Shown here piece after piece: positions 15,877-25,122 of a stretch of 60,248 nucleotides of DNA. Every line of letters begins with the position of its first letter. The stretch's first letter is position 1. Below the pieces are notes generated by a model that worked only from the letters and a program-made list of their open reading frames with translations, was not told where the DNA came from and ran no database searches. Source of the stretch: Acidobacteriota bacterium (GTDB taxonomy: Bacteria > Acidobacteriota > Terriglobia > Bryobacterales > Bryobacteraceae); contig JACQZR010000203.1 of assembly GCA_016213775.1 (NCBI GenBank), forward strand, positions 1 to 60,248, written 5' to 3'. Both the position numbers and the translations under genes were made by a program.

Positions 15877-16047
15877 ATGCGAGACATATTGCGTGTTCTT
15901 GTTGTTGCCGGACTGTCTCCGGCAACCGCCGCGAAGAATTCGAATCCCCCAATAGGACATATGTCTGTGTCCGGTATCCCTGCCGACGTACTTTCAAAAT
16001 ATTTCTCCTTGGGCAAAGGAAAACTCGCGCTGGTCTCGTTATTGTAA
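15877..16047 (+). CDS. Possible 56-residue small protein
   Basis: ATG at 15877 opens a 56-codon frame ending with TAA at 16045. The first 18 residues (MRDILRVLVVAGLSPATA) resemble a short signal peptide and the rest has no known motif. Only a weak GGGA precedes the start. It occupies the otherwise empty 390-base gap between the sigma operon and the secreted protein at 16144. It may be chance or the trace of a longer lost gene. Confidence 0.2.
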   Translation: MRDILRVLVVAGLSPATAAKNSNPPIGHMSVSGIPADVLSKYFSLGKGKLALVSLL

Positions 16048-16143
16048 GCAACACGCTGTCCTTGGCGCTGTGGAAGCCGCGACGAATACTCACGGCGGGC
16101 GCCTTCGTCAGGAACCCTGAATATTTTCCATCCTGGAGGGCTG

Positions 16144-16836
16144 ATGAAACGTTCGATTCTGCTGATGACCATCTTCGCCGGCGTTGCGCTGGCGCAAACG
16201 AAAACTCCGGACATTGTCTTGTACGGCATATCCGAAGTGAAACCGGAAATGGTGCACGAATGGTATGCGGCACAGACCGCGTTGCGCGACGTGTTCCGCA
16301 ACGGCGGGCAGGAATTCCGATACGTCTATGCGCCTGTCTTCGCCACCAAATACATCACCATCACGCCGATTCCCGATCTTTCGCAATGGGACGAAGGGAT
16401 TCCAGTGCAGAAGATGATGGGTGGTGAGGCATTCGAGAAATGGGCGACGCAAGCACGCAAAGGCTACACCAGCCTCACACGTGTTGCCGCGCGCTTCACG
16501 GGACTTGCCATCAGGGACGCGCCTGGGGGCACGCTGCCGATTCTGGTGTTGACCCGCAGCATCGTGGACCCCGATCGAACCGCGGAGTTTGAAGCAAGGC
16601 TCAAGGACGTGGTGATGCCGGCGCTGCGCAAAGCGGGTGTAAAACGGATGACGGTGAGGCGGGTCATTTTCGGCGGAGCGCCCACCGAGTATTTCATCAC
16701 CCGCAGCCATTCCAGAATGGCCGAAGCGGACCGCGCTAACGAGGTGGTCCGCCAGTTGCCGCGAAAGCCCGGATTGGTCCTCTCAAGTGAACGCACCGTC
16801 TACCGGTTATACCAGCCGGCCAGCTTCACTAAGTAG
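16144..16836 (+). CDS. Secreted hypothetical protein, possible dimeric alpha/beta-barrel (NIPSNAP-like) fold
   Basis: This 230-residue protein has a cleavable signal peptide (SILLMTIFAGVALAQ). The mature part seems to contain two related alpha/beta halves: VKPEMVHEWYAAQTALRDVF near the N-terminus and VDPDRTAEFEARLKDVVMPALRKAGV in the second half. Each is followed by strand-like segments, as in tandem ferredoxin-like barrels. No catalytic signature is visible. A GGAGGG site lies upstream (16136-16141). Its neighbour at 16877 is on the same strand 40 bases on, so they may share a transcript. The fold is inferred; function is unknown. Confidence 0.7.
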   Translation: MKRSILLMTIFAGVALAQTKTPDIVLYGISEVKPEMVHEWYAAQTALRDVFRNGGQEFRYVYAPVFATKYITITPIPDLSQWDEGIPVQKMMGGEAFEKWATQARKGYTSLTRVAARFTGLAIRDAPGGTLPILVLTRSIVDPDRTAEFEARLKDVVMPALRKAGVKRMTVRRVIFGGAPTEYFITRSHSRMAEADRANEVVRQLPRKPGLVLSSERTVYRLYQPASFTK

Positions 16837-16876
16837 ACCGCCCGCGATCCCATCATCGTCAACCAACGGAGGGCCT

Positions 16877-18247
16877 ATGCGATTCCTCAGTCCCACGTGT
16901 GTCTATGCCGCCTCCCTCGCGCTGGTGGCTCTCGTGCAATCCCCCGGCCAGACCGGAACGGAACTCCAGCTCATGGGCCGCTATGAGGAGGCGGCGGCAG
17001 CCTATCAGGCGGAGTTGGCCGCATTACCGGCGGGCGGGGAGCAGCGCCAGCGGGCAACGATACTAACCGGCCTGGCGATTCTAGAGGGACGCCGGAATCG
17101 CCTGGCGGAATCGGATAACTACTTTCGCCAGGCACTAACGATTACCGAAGCACTGCCCAATAGCGAACAGGACTTGGCCATCATACTCAGTAACCTCGGC
17201 AACCTCCGCTCCCGGCAGGGGCTGCTCGACGAGAGCGAACGTTGTCACCGCCGGGCACTTCAACTCCTGGAGAAACGTAACCTGGCAGGCTCGGAATGGG
17301 GGCTGGGGTGCCTCGGGAATCTCGGCCAGGTGCTGGTGCGCAAGGGACGCTACGCCGAGGCGGAACCACTCCTGCTCCAAGCGCTGCGCGGGCAGGAAGA
17401 ACGCGGGATTGCCGGCAACACGGAGTTGATCCCGGTTTGTGCCAATCTCGCGGTGCTCTACTGCCGCCTGGCCCGAATGGACGAAGCAAAGATCTACGCG
17501 ACGCGCGCGTTGCAGTTCACTGAGCGGATATTGGGCAAGGACCATCCGGACTACGCGCAGCGCCTGTTCGGGATGGCACAGATTCTGTTGGAGGATGGGC
17601 GGAATCGCGAGGCTTCAGCCCTGTACCATCAGGCGCTGGAGCGGACCACGGCAATCTTCGGAGCAGACCATCCCACCGTCGCAACCACCCTCAGCGATCT
17701 CGCGGTCCTGGAAATCCGCGAGAAGCGATACCGTGCGGCCGAAGGCCACCTGGAACGGGCACTGGCAATTCAGGAGCGTGTTCTGCCGCGTGGCCATCCC
17801 GATATTGGGAGCACGCTGGGGAATCTGGCACTATGTGCCCTACGCCAATCTTTCCTGCTGAAAGCCGCCACGCTACAGGAACGCGCGCTGGCTATCCACC
17901 TCCACACTCTGGGCCGCGACCATACTCACGTGGCTGTGTCGCTACACCGTCTCTCGGAAGTGCACTTCAAGCTGGAGTACTTCAAGGAGGCCGCGAAGGA
18001 GGCCCGCGAAGCGGTGCGTATCATGGAGAAAGCCTATGGGCCACAGCACCCGGAGCTAATCCGGGTGCTGGATCACCTTGCCGCCACGACGCACGCGTTG
18101 GGCAACAAGAGTGAAACCACGCGGATCATGCTCCGCACACTGCGCCTCGCCGCATTACACTACGGCCCTAACGACGATCGCGTCACTCACCTTCAGGACC
18201 GCTATGCGCCGTTCCTGCCTAAGTCGAAACGAACGACATTCCGCTAG
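16877..18247 (+). CDS. Secreted tetratricopeptide-repeat protein
   Basis: The ATG at 16877 follows GGAGGG and gives a 456-residue protein with a signal peptide (YAASLALVALVQSPGQ). The remainder is an almost continuous array of about eight to ten 42-residue TPRs of the kinesin-light-chain type, for example AIILSNLGNLRSRQGLLDES, TLSDLAVLEIREKRYRAAE and VSLHRLSEVHFKLEYFKEA, often beginning LGxDHPxxA. Such proteins are protein-protein scaffolds. In Acidobacteriota they often accompany kinase or secretion genes. The partner here is not known. The gene ends five bases before the convergent M36 protease gene. Confidence 0.85.
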   Translation: MRFLSPTCVYAASLALVALVQSPGQTGTELQLMGRYEEAAAAYQAELAALPAGGEQRQRATILTGLAILEGRRNRLAESDNYFRQALTITEALPNSEQDLAIILSNLGNLRSRQGLLDESERCHRRALQLLEKRNLAGSEWGLGCLGNLGQVLVRKGRYAEAEPLLLQALRGQEERGIAGNTELIPVCANLAVLYCRLARMDEAKIYATRALQFTERILGKDHPDYAQRLFGMAQILLEDGRNREASALYHQALERTTAIFGADHPTVATTLSDLAVLEIREKRYRAAEGHLERALAIQERVLPRGHPDIGSTLGNLALCALRQSFLLKAATLQERALAIHLHTLGRDHTHVAVSLHRLSEVHFKLEYFKEAAKEAREAVRIMEKAYGPQHPELIRVLDHLAATTHALGNKSETTRIMLRTLRLAALHYGPNDDRVTHLQDRYAPFLPKSKRTTFR

Positions 18248-18252
18248 CGCTC

Positions 18253-21200
18253 CTACGGATTCCGCACAAACACGTTGATCCCCTGTGCGGTCACCAGCGG
18301 GAAAGTGGTGACTGTGCCGCGATCGTTGGTAACGCGGATGCCGAGGATATGCGGGCCGTTGGCCAGCACCTTGGTGTTGAAGTCCACCTGGAACCCGATA
18401 TTGGGGCACGCGGTCGCATCGGTCAGGGTGGCGCATTCCTCCGGACGCGGCGAGCCGTAGGGCAGTCCATAGCCGACGCCGTCGATCACCAACGTTGCTC
18501 CAGTGATGCGGCCCACCGGATCCCACGCGTGACCGCTGATACGGACGACACCGTTGAGCGTATCGTTCGCCTGCGGCGTAACAAGGACGCCCTTCGACGG
18601 ACCCGTATTTTCGTTGCGTACAGTAAACGGCAGAGGCGTCCCGATCAATGTGAACCGGCCAGCCTCATCCAGCACACGAATTTGCATTGTGTGCGCGCCA
18701 TTGGCCAGGAACACCGCGCCGTTGCGCGTGTTGAGCAGGAAGCTAAACCCAACCGCGGGACAATTCGCGGCAGGGTTGGCCGCGCAGACGTCGGGCCGGG
18801 CGAGGTTGTAGCTTGCGCGGCCATACGTCACTCCATCCACCAGCACATCAATAGCGTTGATCATCAGATCCCTGGCGAACGCGTATCCGCTGACCGTCAC
18901 TATTTGGGACACCGACTCGCCGACGCGCGGTGTCTCAATTGCCCCCTCGGGCAGACGTGCCGCTTCGCCGGACAGAATAAACGGCACCGGCTGCGACGGG
19001 AAGCCGGTGGTCGTCGCGCGCCAGTTGGTGGCTCGCATCTCGATCGTGTGCGGACCCGGTGCGATGTTGAACGCCTTGGGATCGATCACACGGCGGAACC
19101 CGACGTTCGGACACCGCGGCAGGTTGCTCGTGCGGCAGTAATCGGGGCGCGCCAGCGTCGCGGCCGTATTGCCGATAGCACGTCCATCGATGAGGATGTC
19201 CAGTCGCGGCTGGCCGAGGGAAAGCTCCGATTCATACGCAACGCCCTGCACCGTGATCACGCCATCCACCACCTGCCCGGGCGCTGGAAGTTCCAGAACA
19301 CCATCTGACCCGCCAAGGTTGCCGAAAGGCGGATGCCACATCACCGTTGGGGCATTTTCCAAATTGCCGCTGCCGTCGAGTGTCGGGTAGACGGCGTAGT
19401 TCTCATGGCCGTTGGAGAGGCCGATAACAGGCGCTTCGGTGGGACAACCGGTGAAAGCTTGCCCTCCCGCCGCGAGGTTCTTATTCCCCGAACCATAGCG
19501 GAACTGGATGCGGCCATCGGCGTAGAGCGTGGCCGCGAAGTTTACCGGATCGGGAGCCTGGAATCCTGAGAACGGAAACGTCTCGCCGGCCCAGCGGGAT
19601 GTGATGGAGTCCGGTGTGGTGCTGACATAGACGTTCTCGTTTGGCTGCGTCGATCCGCTGGTGCGAATGTCGAAATACATCGGCGCGATGGCGGGGATCG
19701 TGGCAAGGCTCGCGCCACTAAAACACTGATCCGAAATCGGCGTGAAGGACAGCAGACCGCCGGCATATACGAAGACCAGCCTTTGCTTGTTCTCGAAGAA
19801 GGGGAAGTCGAACGGGAGCGTGTATCGCAGCGCTGAATACGGCCCGGCCCGGAGATTGAGCGCCGTCTCGTTAGGGAACGTCAGCGGCGAGTTGAGAACG
19901 AGTTGCGATATGTACCCGTAGCTGGTCTCCGCCGTCACGGTTGCTTCGCCTTTGCCTCCGCCTGTGTCATCATCCGCGTAGGCGGCGGTGATCGTGTCGC
20001 CGGGAACAATTCCTATGAAGGTATTGCCGGCCGCTGATGCGCCCACATTCGTGTTCACCGTTCCGAGAAAGACGGGACCGCGGCGCCGCAGCGTGATCTG
20101 CTCGCGGTCGCCGGAGGAGGAGCGTACCGTCACGACAACCCGGTCGTTGTGGTTGTTGGCATCCTGCAGCACGATGCGCACAGGCTCAGCAATCACATAG
20201 CTGGTCTCGTAGAAACGCATCGATGCCTTGTTGGACGGGACGTCGAAGCTCGCCGAGACGTGCAGCGACTTGCCGCTGCCGGATTGGGCCAGTGCGCCCA
20301 TACCGCGTTTGGCGAAACCGCGCCAGATAGCGTCCTGACCTTCGCCCTTGAAATCCACCGTGTCGGCAAGGAGGATAGCGTCGCGCATGTCAATCATGGA
20401 AGCGGCGGGTACAGCAAGCTTCATTCCATCCACAACCAGCAATCTTGTACGGCGGCGTCCTTCTTTCTCTCCAAATTGCTTGATCAGATTGGCGCGCATT
20501 TCCCACAACGCTTCCACGAAGATCTCGCCATCACCGTGAACCTCAGGCGTTCCACGAACACGTCCGAGATCCGCATACGTGAGCGGGTTGATGTTGACAT
20601 CCGTGGAGTAAGGGCGCGTGCGGAGACCCCGGCCGATCTGGAAGAAGATGTACTCGGAGCCAGGATAACTGCCATCGAGCGGAGCCCCATCCGGAACGTT
20701 GAATTCCAGTGCAAAGAAATCGCTCAATGCTTCTCCCATCGCGCCACCTTGGAACGTCGTGTACATCTGGCGCGCCAGACGGGCACTCACGCCGTGTGTG
20801 TATTCATGAAAGACAACATCGGAGTCGAGCGAACCATCCGTGAAGAAACCCGGAAGCTGTCCGGCGCTACCCGGGTTGATGTACATGTTCATCCGCGGCG
20901 CCGTTCCGTCTTCCGTGTTAATGCTGAAGCTGGCGTTGTTGAGAGACGGAAGAACCTGCGCAGCCGAACCGAACTGCGCGTACGAGTACACAGGGTCGCC
21001 GCCCATCCCCTGCCCGCTGTAGTTCACGGCCTGGAAGTTGCCCGCCGCTTCGTCGAAGCCGATCGCATAAAAGAGATCGTGAACGCGATTCGTCAGATAG
21101 AACAGACTCGTAATCGACGCATCCGGAAACGCAGTTGGCGAAGGCGCGTTCAGCCCCACTTCCAACGGAAAGCTGAAATCCAGATTGGGCGCAACCGCTG

Positions 21201-22116
21201 TCCGCGGGCGGAACGGACAATTGTCCGGGCCAACGACGCAGCCAAGGCCGAGCGGGTTCAGTCCGGTGACGGTGTTGTTGCCCGCGGTTTCGTTGCCGGC
21301 CACCCAGCCTTTCGGAGAAGCAGCGGGATCGCCGGCGAAAGAGACGAGTTTGCGGGGTACCCATTGGACCTCGCCTTCGCGCGGATAGCCCGGACGCGGG
21401 TTTGCGATGGGGCTCCATTCGTAAACCAGACCCTGCGGCTTGGCGGGACTCTGCTGCAACGTGAGACTGCGCTGCGCCAGCACGCGACGTCCTTCCGGCT
21501 CCACCACTAAATCCTCCGTTGTGATTCCGTCGGCGGCTGTGACGGTAAAGCGCCACGCCGGTGTAAGTTGACCCTTGATGGCGTGCCAGACGAGCGTGCC
21601 CGCAATGTCATCGCCCATCGGTCCGCCGTGGAACCGCACACGGCGCCCATCGGCGGAAGCATCTTTCTGGAAAGGTTGAAACCGCTCGGCGGCCTTCGAA
21701 TCCACGGCAGCGGCAGCCGCGCGGACCGCCCGGTGAGCGGACGATGGCAGCGGCGCCGCCACCGGATCGTACAGCGCCCCTCCAGCGTTCAGCACACGCC
21801 CGTCGCGGTCAATATTGATCACCCATTCCGCGTTCTCCACATCGATGCCTTGGAATCGCTGCCGGTAGATAAGATGCGTCACGCCGTTGTGCGCGGTCCG
21901 GTATTCTTTGTGCAAATAAACACCGTCAAGGCCTTGCGGCGTGATCTCGATATCACGGCGCCACGCCCGTAGAAAGTCGCGCCCAATCTCGCGCGGCGCC
22001 AGTGACGACGTTTCCGTGAGGTGCGCTCCCGGCCGCAGTAAATGGTGGGTTGCAGGTCTGTCCTGGGCTAACAGAGACGGAAAATATGCAGTAAGTGATA
22101 GGATTAGGAAAAACAT
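18253..22116 (-). CDS. Large secreted M36 (fungalysin-type) metalloprotease with C-terminal Ig-like repeats
   Basis: This 1,287-residue protein begins with a signal peptide (FFLILSLTAYFPSLLAQ). An FTP-type inhibitory propeptide comes next (about 60-190, THLIYRQRFQGIDVENAEW). The catalytic domain contains the zinc motif HEYTH at about 435-439 and a downstream glutamate in GEALSDFFALEF (about 455-466). After about residue 650 come beta-sandwich domains, including three similar C-terminal repeats of about 120 residues (starts such as DGVITVQGVAYE, SQIVTVSGYAF and NGVVRISGHAW, each with a DVLVDG-like strand). It should be a self-activating extracellular protease with substrate-binding or anchoring domains. 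No sorting signal is visible at the end. Confidence 0.92.
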   Translation of the reverse strand: MFFLILSLTAYFPSLLAQDRPATHHLLRPGAHLTETSSLAPREIGRDFLRAWRRDIEITPQGLDGVYLHKEYRTAHNGVTHLIYRQRFQGIDVENAEWVINIDRDGRVLNAGGALYDPVAAPLPSSAHRAVRAAAAAVDSKAAERFQPFQKDASADGRRVRFHGGPMGDDIAGTLVWHAIKGQLTPAWRFTVTAADGITTEDLVVEPEGRRVLAQRSLTLQQSPAKPQGLVYEWSPIANPRPGYPREGEVQWVPRKLVSFAGDPAASPKGWVAGNETAGNNTVTGLNPLGLGCVVGPDNCPFRPRTAVAPNLDFSFPLEVGLNAPSPTAFPDASITSLFYLTNRVHDLFYAIGFDEAAGNFQAVNYSGQGMGGDPVYSYAQFGSAAQVLPSLNNASFSINTEDGTAPRMNMYINPGSAGQLPGFFTDGSLDSDVVFHEYTHGVSARLARQMYTTFQGGAMGEALSDFFALEFNVPDGAPLDGSYPGSEYIFFQIGRGLRTRPYSTDVNINPLTYADLGRVRGTPEVHGDGEIFVEALWEMRANLIKQFGEKEGRRRTRLLVVDGMKLAVPAASMIDMRDAILLADTVDFKGEGQDAIWRGFAKRGMGALAQSGSGKSLHVSASFDVPSNKASMRFYETSYVIAEPVRIVLQDANNHNDRVVVTVRSSSGDREQITLRRRGPVFLGTVNTNVGASAAGNTFIGIVPGDTITAAYADDDTGGGKGEATVTAETSYGYISQLVLNSPLTFPNETALNLRAGPYSALRYTLPFDFPFFENKQRLVFVYAGGLLSFTPISDQCFSGASLATIPAIAPMYFDIRTSGSTQPNENVYVSTTPDSITSRWAGETFPFSGFQAPDPVNFAATLYADGRIQFRYGSGNKNLAAGGQAFTGCPTEAPVIGLSNGHENYAVYPTLDGSGNLENAPTVMWHPPFGNLGGSDGVLELPAPGQVVDGVITVQGVAYESELSLGQPRLDILIDGRAIGNTAATLARPDYCRTSNLPRCPNVGFRRVIDPKAFNIAPGPHTIEMRATNWRATTTGFPSQPVPFILSGEAARLPEGAIETPRVGESVSQIVTVSGYAFARDLMINAIDVLVDGVTYGRASYNLARPDVCAANPAANCPAVGFSFLLNTRNGAVFLANGAHTMQIRVLDEAGRFTLIGTPLPFTVRNENTGPSKGVLVTPQANDTLNGVVRISGHAWDPVGRITGATLVIDGVGYGLPYGSPRPEECATLTDATACPNIGFQVDFNTKVLANGPHILGIRVTNDRGTVTTFPLVTAQGINVFVRNP

Positions 22117-22198
22117 ATTGCTGAAGGACTAGAACTTAGCACATTTTCTCCGCAAGCGCCGGATGCACACCCCGGGGTATCCTTAAATCTACCTCCGC

Positions 22199-22939
22199 AT
22201 GATCGAGTGCACCAACCTCAGCAAATCCTACCAGGCCACTCCGGTAGTGGATTCCTTAACGTTTTCCCTTCCCGCCGGCAGCATTTGCGCGTTCCTCGGA
22301 CCCAATGGCGCCGGCAAATCGACCACGGTGAAAATGCTCACCGGCCTGCTACGCCCAACATCCGGTTGCGCAACCGTTGCCGGACTCGACGTCGCCTCCG
22401 CGCCACAAATGCTGAAACAGCAGATCGGCGTTCTGCCGGAACACCTCGGCTTGTTTGATTACCTTACGGTGGAGGAGCACCTGCACATGGCCGGACCCGT
22501 GTACGGACTCAGCGCTTCGGAAACACGCCGCCGGTCCGATGATCTGCTGCGCGCGCTCGCTCTCGAGCATGGCCGCGAGACATTCGCCGATCACTGCTCG
22601 CACGGCATGCGCAAGAAGACCGCACTCGCGATGGCGCTGCTACACAATCCGCGCGTATTGTTCCTGGATGAGCCCTTCGAAGGGATCGACCCCGTCACCG
22701 CAAAGACGATCCACGATCTGCTCGAACGGCTCGCCTCACGCGGCGTGACGGTGTTCTTCACCTCGCACATACTTTCCATTGTCGAGCGCATGGCTACCCA
22801 CTACATCCTCATCCGCCGTGGACGCATGGTCTGGAGTTCGAAAGCGGAAGACCTGCCATCCTCAATCGAAGAGATGTATTTCGAGATGGTCGAAGCGCCC
22901 CGCACCGAAGAACTTCCCTGGCTCGGAGCTACTTCTTGA
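22199..22939 (+). CDS. ABC transporter ATP-binding protein
   Basis: This 246-residue ATPase has Walker A GPNGAGKST (41-49), a Q-loop (IGVLPEHLGLFDY), a signature motif in the variant form CSHGMRKK (canonical LSGGQ is changed, as is common in ABC-2 exporters), Walker B VLFLDEPFEG and the switch His in FFTSH. Its stop overlaps the TTG start of the permease (TTGA). Together they form an ABC-2 type exporter. The cargo is not predictable and no substrate-binding protein is present. Confidence 0.93.
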   Translation: MIECTNLSKSYQATPVVDSLTFSLPAGSICAFLGPNGAGKSTTVKMLTGLLRPTSGCATVAGLDVASAPQMLKQQIGVLPEHLGLFDYLTVEEHLHMAGPVYGLSASETRRRSDDLLRALALEHGRETFADHCSHGMRKKTALAMALLHNPRVLFLDEPFEGIDPVTAKTIHDLLERLASRGVTVFFTSHILSIVERMATHYILIRRGRMVWSSKAEDLPSSIEEMYFEMVEAPRTEELPWLGATS

Positions 22940-23976
22940 AGAGGATCGTCCCTGTTCTGCGAGCGATCGCGGCAGTCGAATGGCGCGAACTTCGCTCGCT
23001 CAACGCCATCGCCGCCAACAATTTCTTCCTGTTTTGCTTTTTGCTCTTCGCCATGCAGCCGCCGAGCGCCGTGTTTCTACAGGTCATCCTCGGTCTTCTG
23101 CTCTTCTTCCCTCTCAGCGTCGATCCGCTTCGAAAAATCCCCGCGGAGCGTCTGGAACTGCTCCCACTCGACCACGGCGAAATGCTGCGCCTGCGGTTGC
23201 TGAGCGTGTTTCTGAGCCCGGTTCTGTGGCTGCTGCTCGCGATCACACTCTACGGCGGCGCGCGGTTTCGCGGGCTTTCGGTAAAGTTACTCGGCCTGGC
23301 GCTGCTCGCCAACGTCGCTGTGCTTGTCTCGGGCCGGCTTTTTTCCGCCATCCCGCGTCTCTACTTACTGCGCGACATTCCGGAGCTTCCAGGCAAACTC
23401 GGCGGGCTGATTCAAAAGAACGTACGCGAGATGCTCTGCGTCCTCGACACTTACGCCGCGGCGATCCTCGCCTTTTCCGGCATCATTTACCGCGTGACGG
23501 CGAGTGAACCTAACCCCGACTTACTCCATGGAATCACCATGCTGGCGCTGCTGGCCTTGAGCACTTACGGCCAGCGGCTGTTCGCACTCGATGCCCGCGC
23601 GGGCTTCGTACGCTACCGCCTGATGCCGCTACGAGGATGGGAAATCCTGCTGTCCAAGGATATTGCCTTCCTCCTGATCAGCGGAATCATTGCCGCGCCA
23701 CTTGCTCCGGCGGGCGGTATAGCGGCGGCCCTCGCAATCCTCACCATTGGCCATCATGCCTCGGTAACATCTCCCGTCCCCCAGGCGCGTTGGCGTTTTA
23801 TCGCAGGCGCATCCTTCACTCACGGGTTTCTACAAACAGTTACGCTGTTTGGGGCAGGAACGATGGCTTTTCGATCCACGTCCTACCTCCAAACAGCGTT
23901 AGTGCTAGCGGTCTGCGGGTTCTGTTGGCTGATCTCACTTACTTACTGCGGCTGGGTATTCGACCGCCGCCTCTAA
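22936..23976 (+). CDS. ABC-2-like transporter permease
   Basis: A 346-residue protein with about eight to ten hydrophobic helices, coupled to the ATPase by a four-base TTGA overlap. Runs such as VILGLLLFFPLSVD, VFLSPVLWLLLAITL, LLGLALLANVAVLVSG, ITMLALLALSTYG and DIAFLLISGIIAAPLAPAGGIAAALAI are evident. It lacks a large periplasmic domain. TTG 22936 is the only start placed to follow the partner. The pair may export a lipid or peptide; this is inference. Confidence 0.85.
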   Translation: MKRIVPVLRAIAAVEWRELRSLNAIAANNFFLFCFLLFAMQPPSAVFLQVILGLLLFFPLSVDPLRKIPAERLELLPLDHGEMLRLRLLSVFLSPVLWLLLAITLYGGARFRGLSVKLLGLALLANVAVLVSGRLFSAIPRLYLLRDIPELPGKLGGLIQKNVREMLCVLDTYAAAILAFSGIIYRVTASEPNPDLLHGITMLALLALSTYGQRLFALDARAGFVRYRLMPLRGWEILLSKDIAFLLISGIIAAPLAPAGGIAAALAILTIGHHASVTSPVPQARWRFIAGASFTHGFLQTVTLFGAGTMAFRSTSYLQTALVLAVCGFCWLISLTYCGWVFDRRL

Positions 23977-23977
23977 G

Positions 23978-24964
23978 TCACCACCGGCGGAATCCGCCAT
24001 GTCGATGACCCCATCGCGGCCCCATCCATATCGACACGCCGCCATAATACGGATAGTACGGATAGGGGTTATACCAATACGGCGGCGGCGCGGGAGCAGC
24101 CACCCGGCGCTGCATCCGCGGTGCGCTCTCCGACCCATAATCAGCCTGCTGCACGTAGCGGAACGCCTGCGGCGCGCGATCGGTCAGCACCGTCACTGGA
24201 GCTTCCATGCGGAACGTCAGCACGCTCTCGGGATAGATCTGGGTGGCCCGTCCTCGCGTGGTCAACACGCCAATGACGCCTGCCAGAGCGCCGGCGCCAG
24301 CGCCGATGCCCGCCCCGGCGCCTCCGCCCGCGGCTGCTCCAATAGCTGCGCCAACACCGGTGGTGGTGGCGATGCCGGCCGCGTCACGGCCCTGCGACGT
24401 CCCCGCCGTCTGCGCTAGCAGCGAGGTCTGGACTTGCATCTGCGTACCGTCCGCCAGGCTGATATCGGTAAGCTGCACGCCCAGTTTCGAGGTGCCCTGC
24501 ACACGGCCGGCCTTCTGCGCTTCCACCACGCGCCCGGTCACGGTCTGGCCGCGCCGTGCAACCACAATGCCGTCCACCACTACCGGTTTGAAGAGCGTGG
24601 CGGTGAAAATTTGCCCCTGCTGGCTATGATCGCTCGACAACCAGTCATTGATGCGAACCGTGAGGTATGTCCCTGTCTGGATAGTCAACTGCCCTGGCAC
24701 GTCCCGTTGCACGCGCTCCGGCGGTTGGTCGCTATCAGACGGCGTGTATGCGGGCGCCGCGGCTGGGGTGGTGCGCCGTTCTCCAAACTTGCGCCAGCCG
24801 CCATTGGCTGCGGGAGCCGGAACTTGTGGCGCTGCTGCCGGCTCTGGCGGCGCGGTCTCAGTTTGTGCCTGCGCGGCGGGTACCAACGCCATCAGCGCTG
24901 CAAAAGCAAGCGCGGCGCATCCCGTCGCCAAAGGCCGTCCGAGTATGTATCTGTTTTCTTTCAT
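23978..24964 (-). CDS. Secreted glycine-zipper protein with Pro/Tyr-rich tail
   Basis: The most likely start, ATG 24964, gives a 328-residue protein with a signal peptide (CAALAFAALMALVPAAQAQ), a Pro/Ala-rich linker and a beta-rich domain (about 90-190, IQTGTYLTVRINDWLSSDHSQ, VVVDGIVVARRGQTVTGRVVEA). A 35-residue glycine zipper follows (about 203-237, GVGAAIGAAAGGGAGAGIGAG), then a Tyr/Pro/Gly/His-rich end finishing HGGFRRW. Glycine zippers insert into or associate with membranes. The beta-rich part resembles TrbI/VirB10-like or conserved 'DUF' domains of Acidobacteriota, but I cannot name one. Probably a cell-envelope protein. Confidence 0.7.
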   Translation of the reverse strand: MKENRYILGRPLATGCAALAFAALMALVPAAQAQTETAPPEPAAAPQVPAPAANGGWRKFGERRTTPAAAPAYTPSDSDQPPERVQRDVPGQLTIQTGTYLTVRINDWLSSDHSQQGQIFTATLFKPVVVDGIVVARRGQTVTGRVVEAQKAGRVQGTSKLGVQLTDISLADGTQMQVQTSLLAQTAGTSQGRDAAGIATTTGVGAAIGAAAGGGAGAGIGAGAGALAGVIGVLTTRGRATQIYPESVLTFRMEAPVTVLTDRAPQAFRYVQQADYGSESAPRMQRRVAAPAPPPYWYNPYPYYPYYGGVSIWMGPRWGHRHGGFRRW

Positions 24965-25122
24965 ATGTATTGCCCCGTAGTCTGAGGATGCCTCCATCTA
25001 CAGGGAAATGCACATTAACTGCCAAACCAGAATCGCCACTAAACTATTGATTCTACGTGGCAATTCAGTCCCTCCCGCTGGCTCGAATCCACCGCATTGG
25101 TGGTTTTGGGCCACCGGACTAT

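Noticed and set aside
20149-21510. Long plus-strand open frame opposite the M36 protease
   Set aside because: It has antisense composition and lies fully within the catalytic part of the protease gene, including the HEYTH motif.
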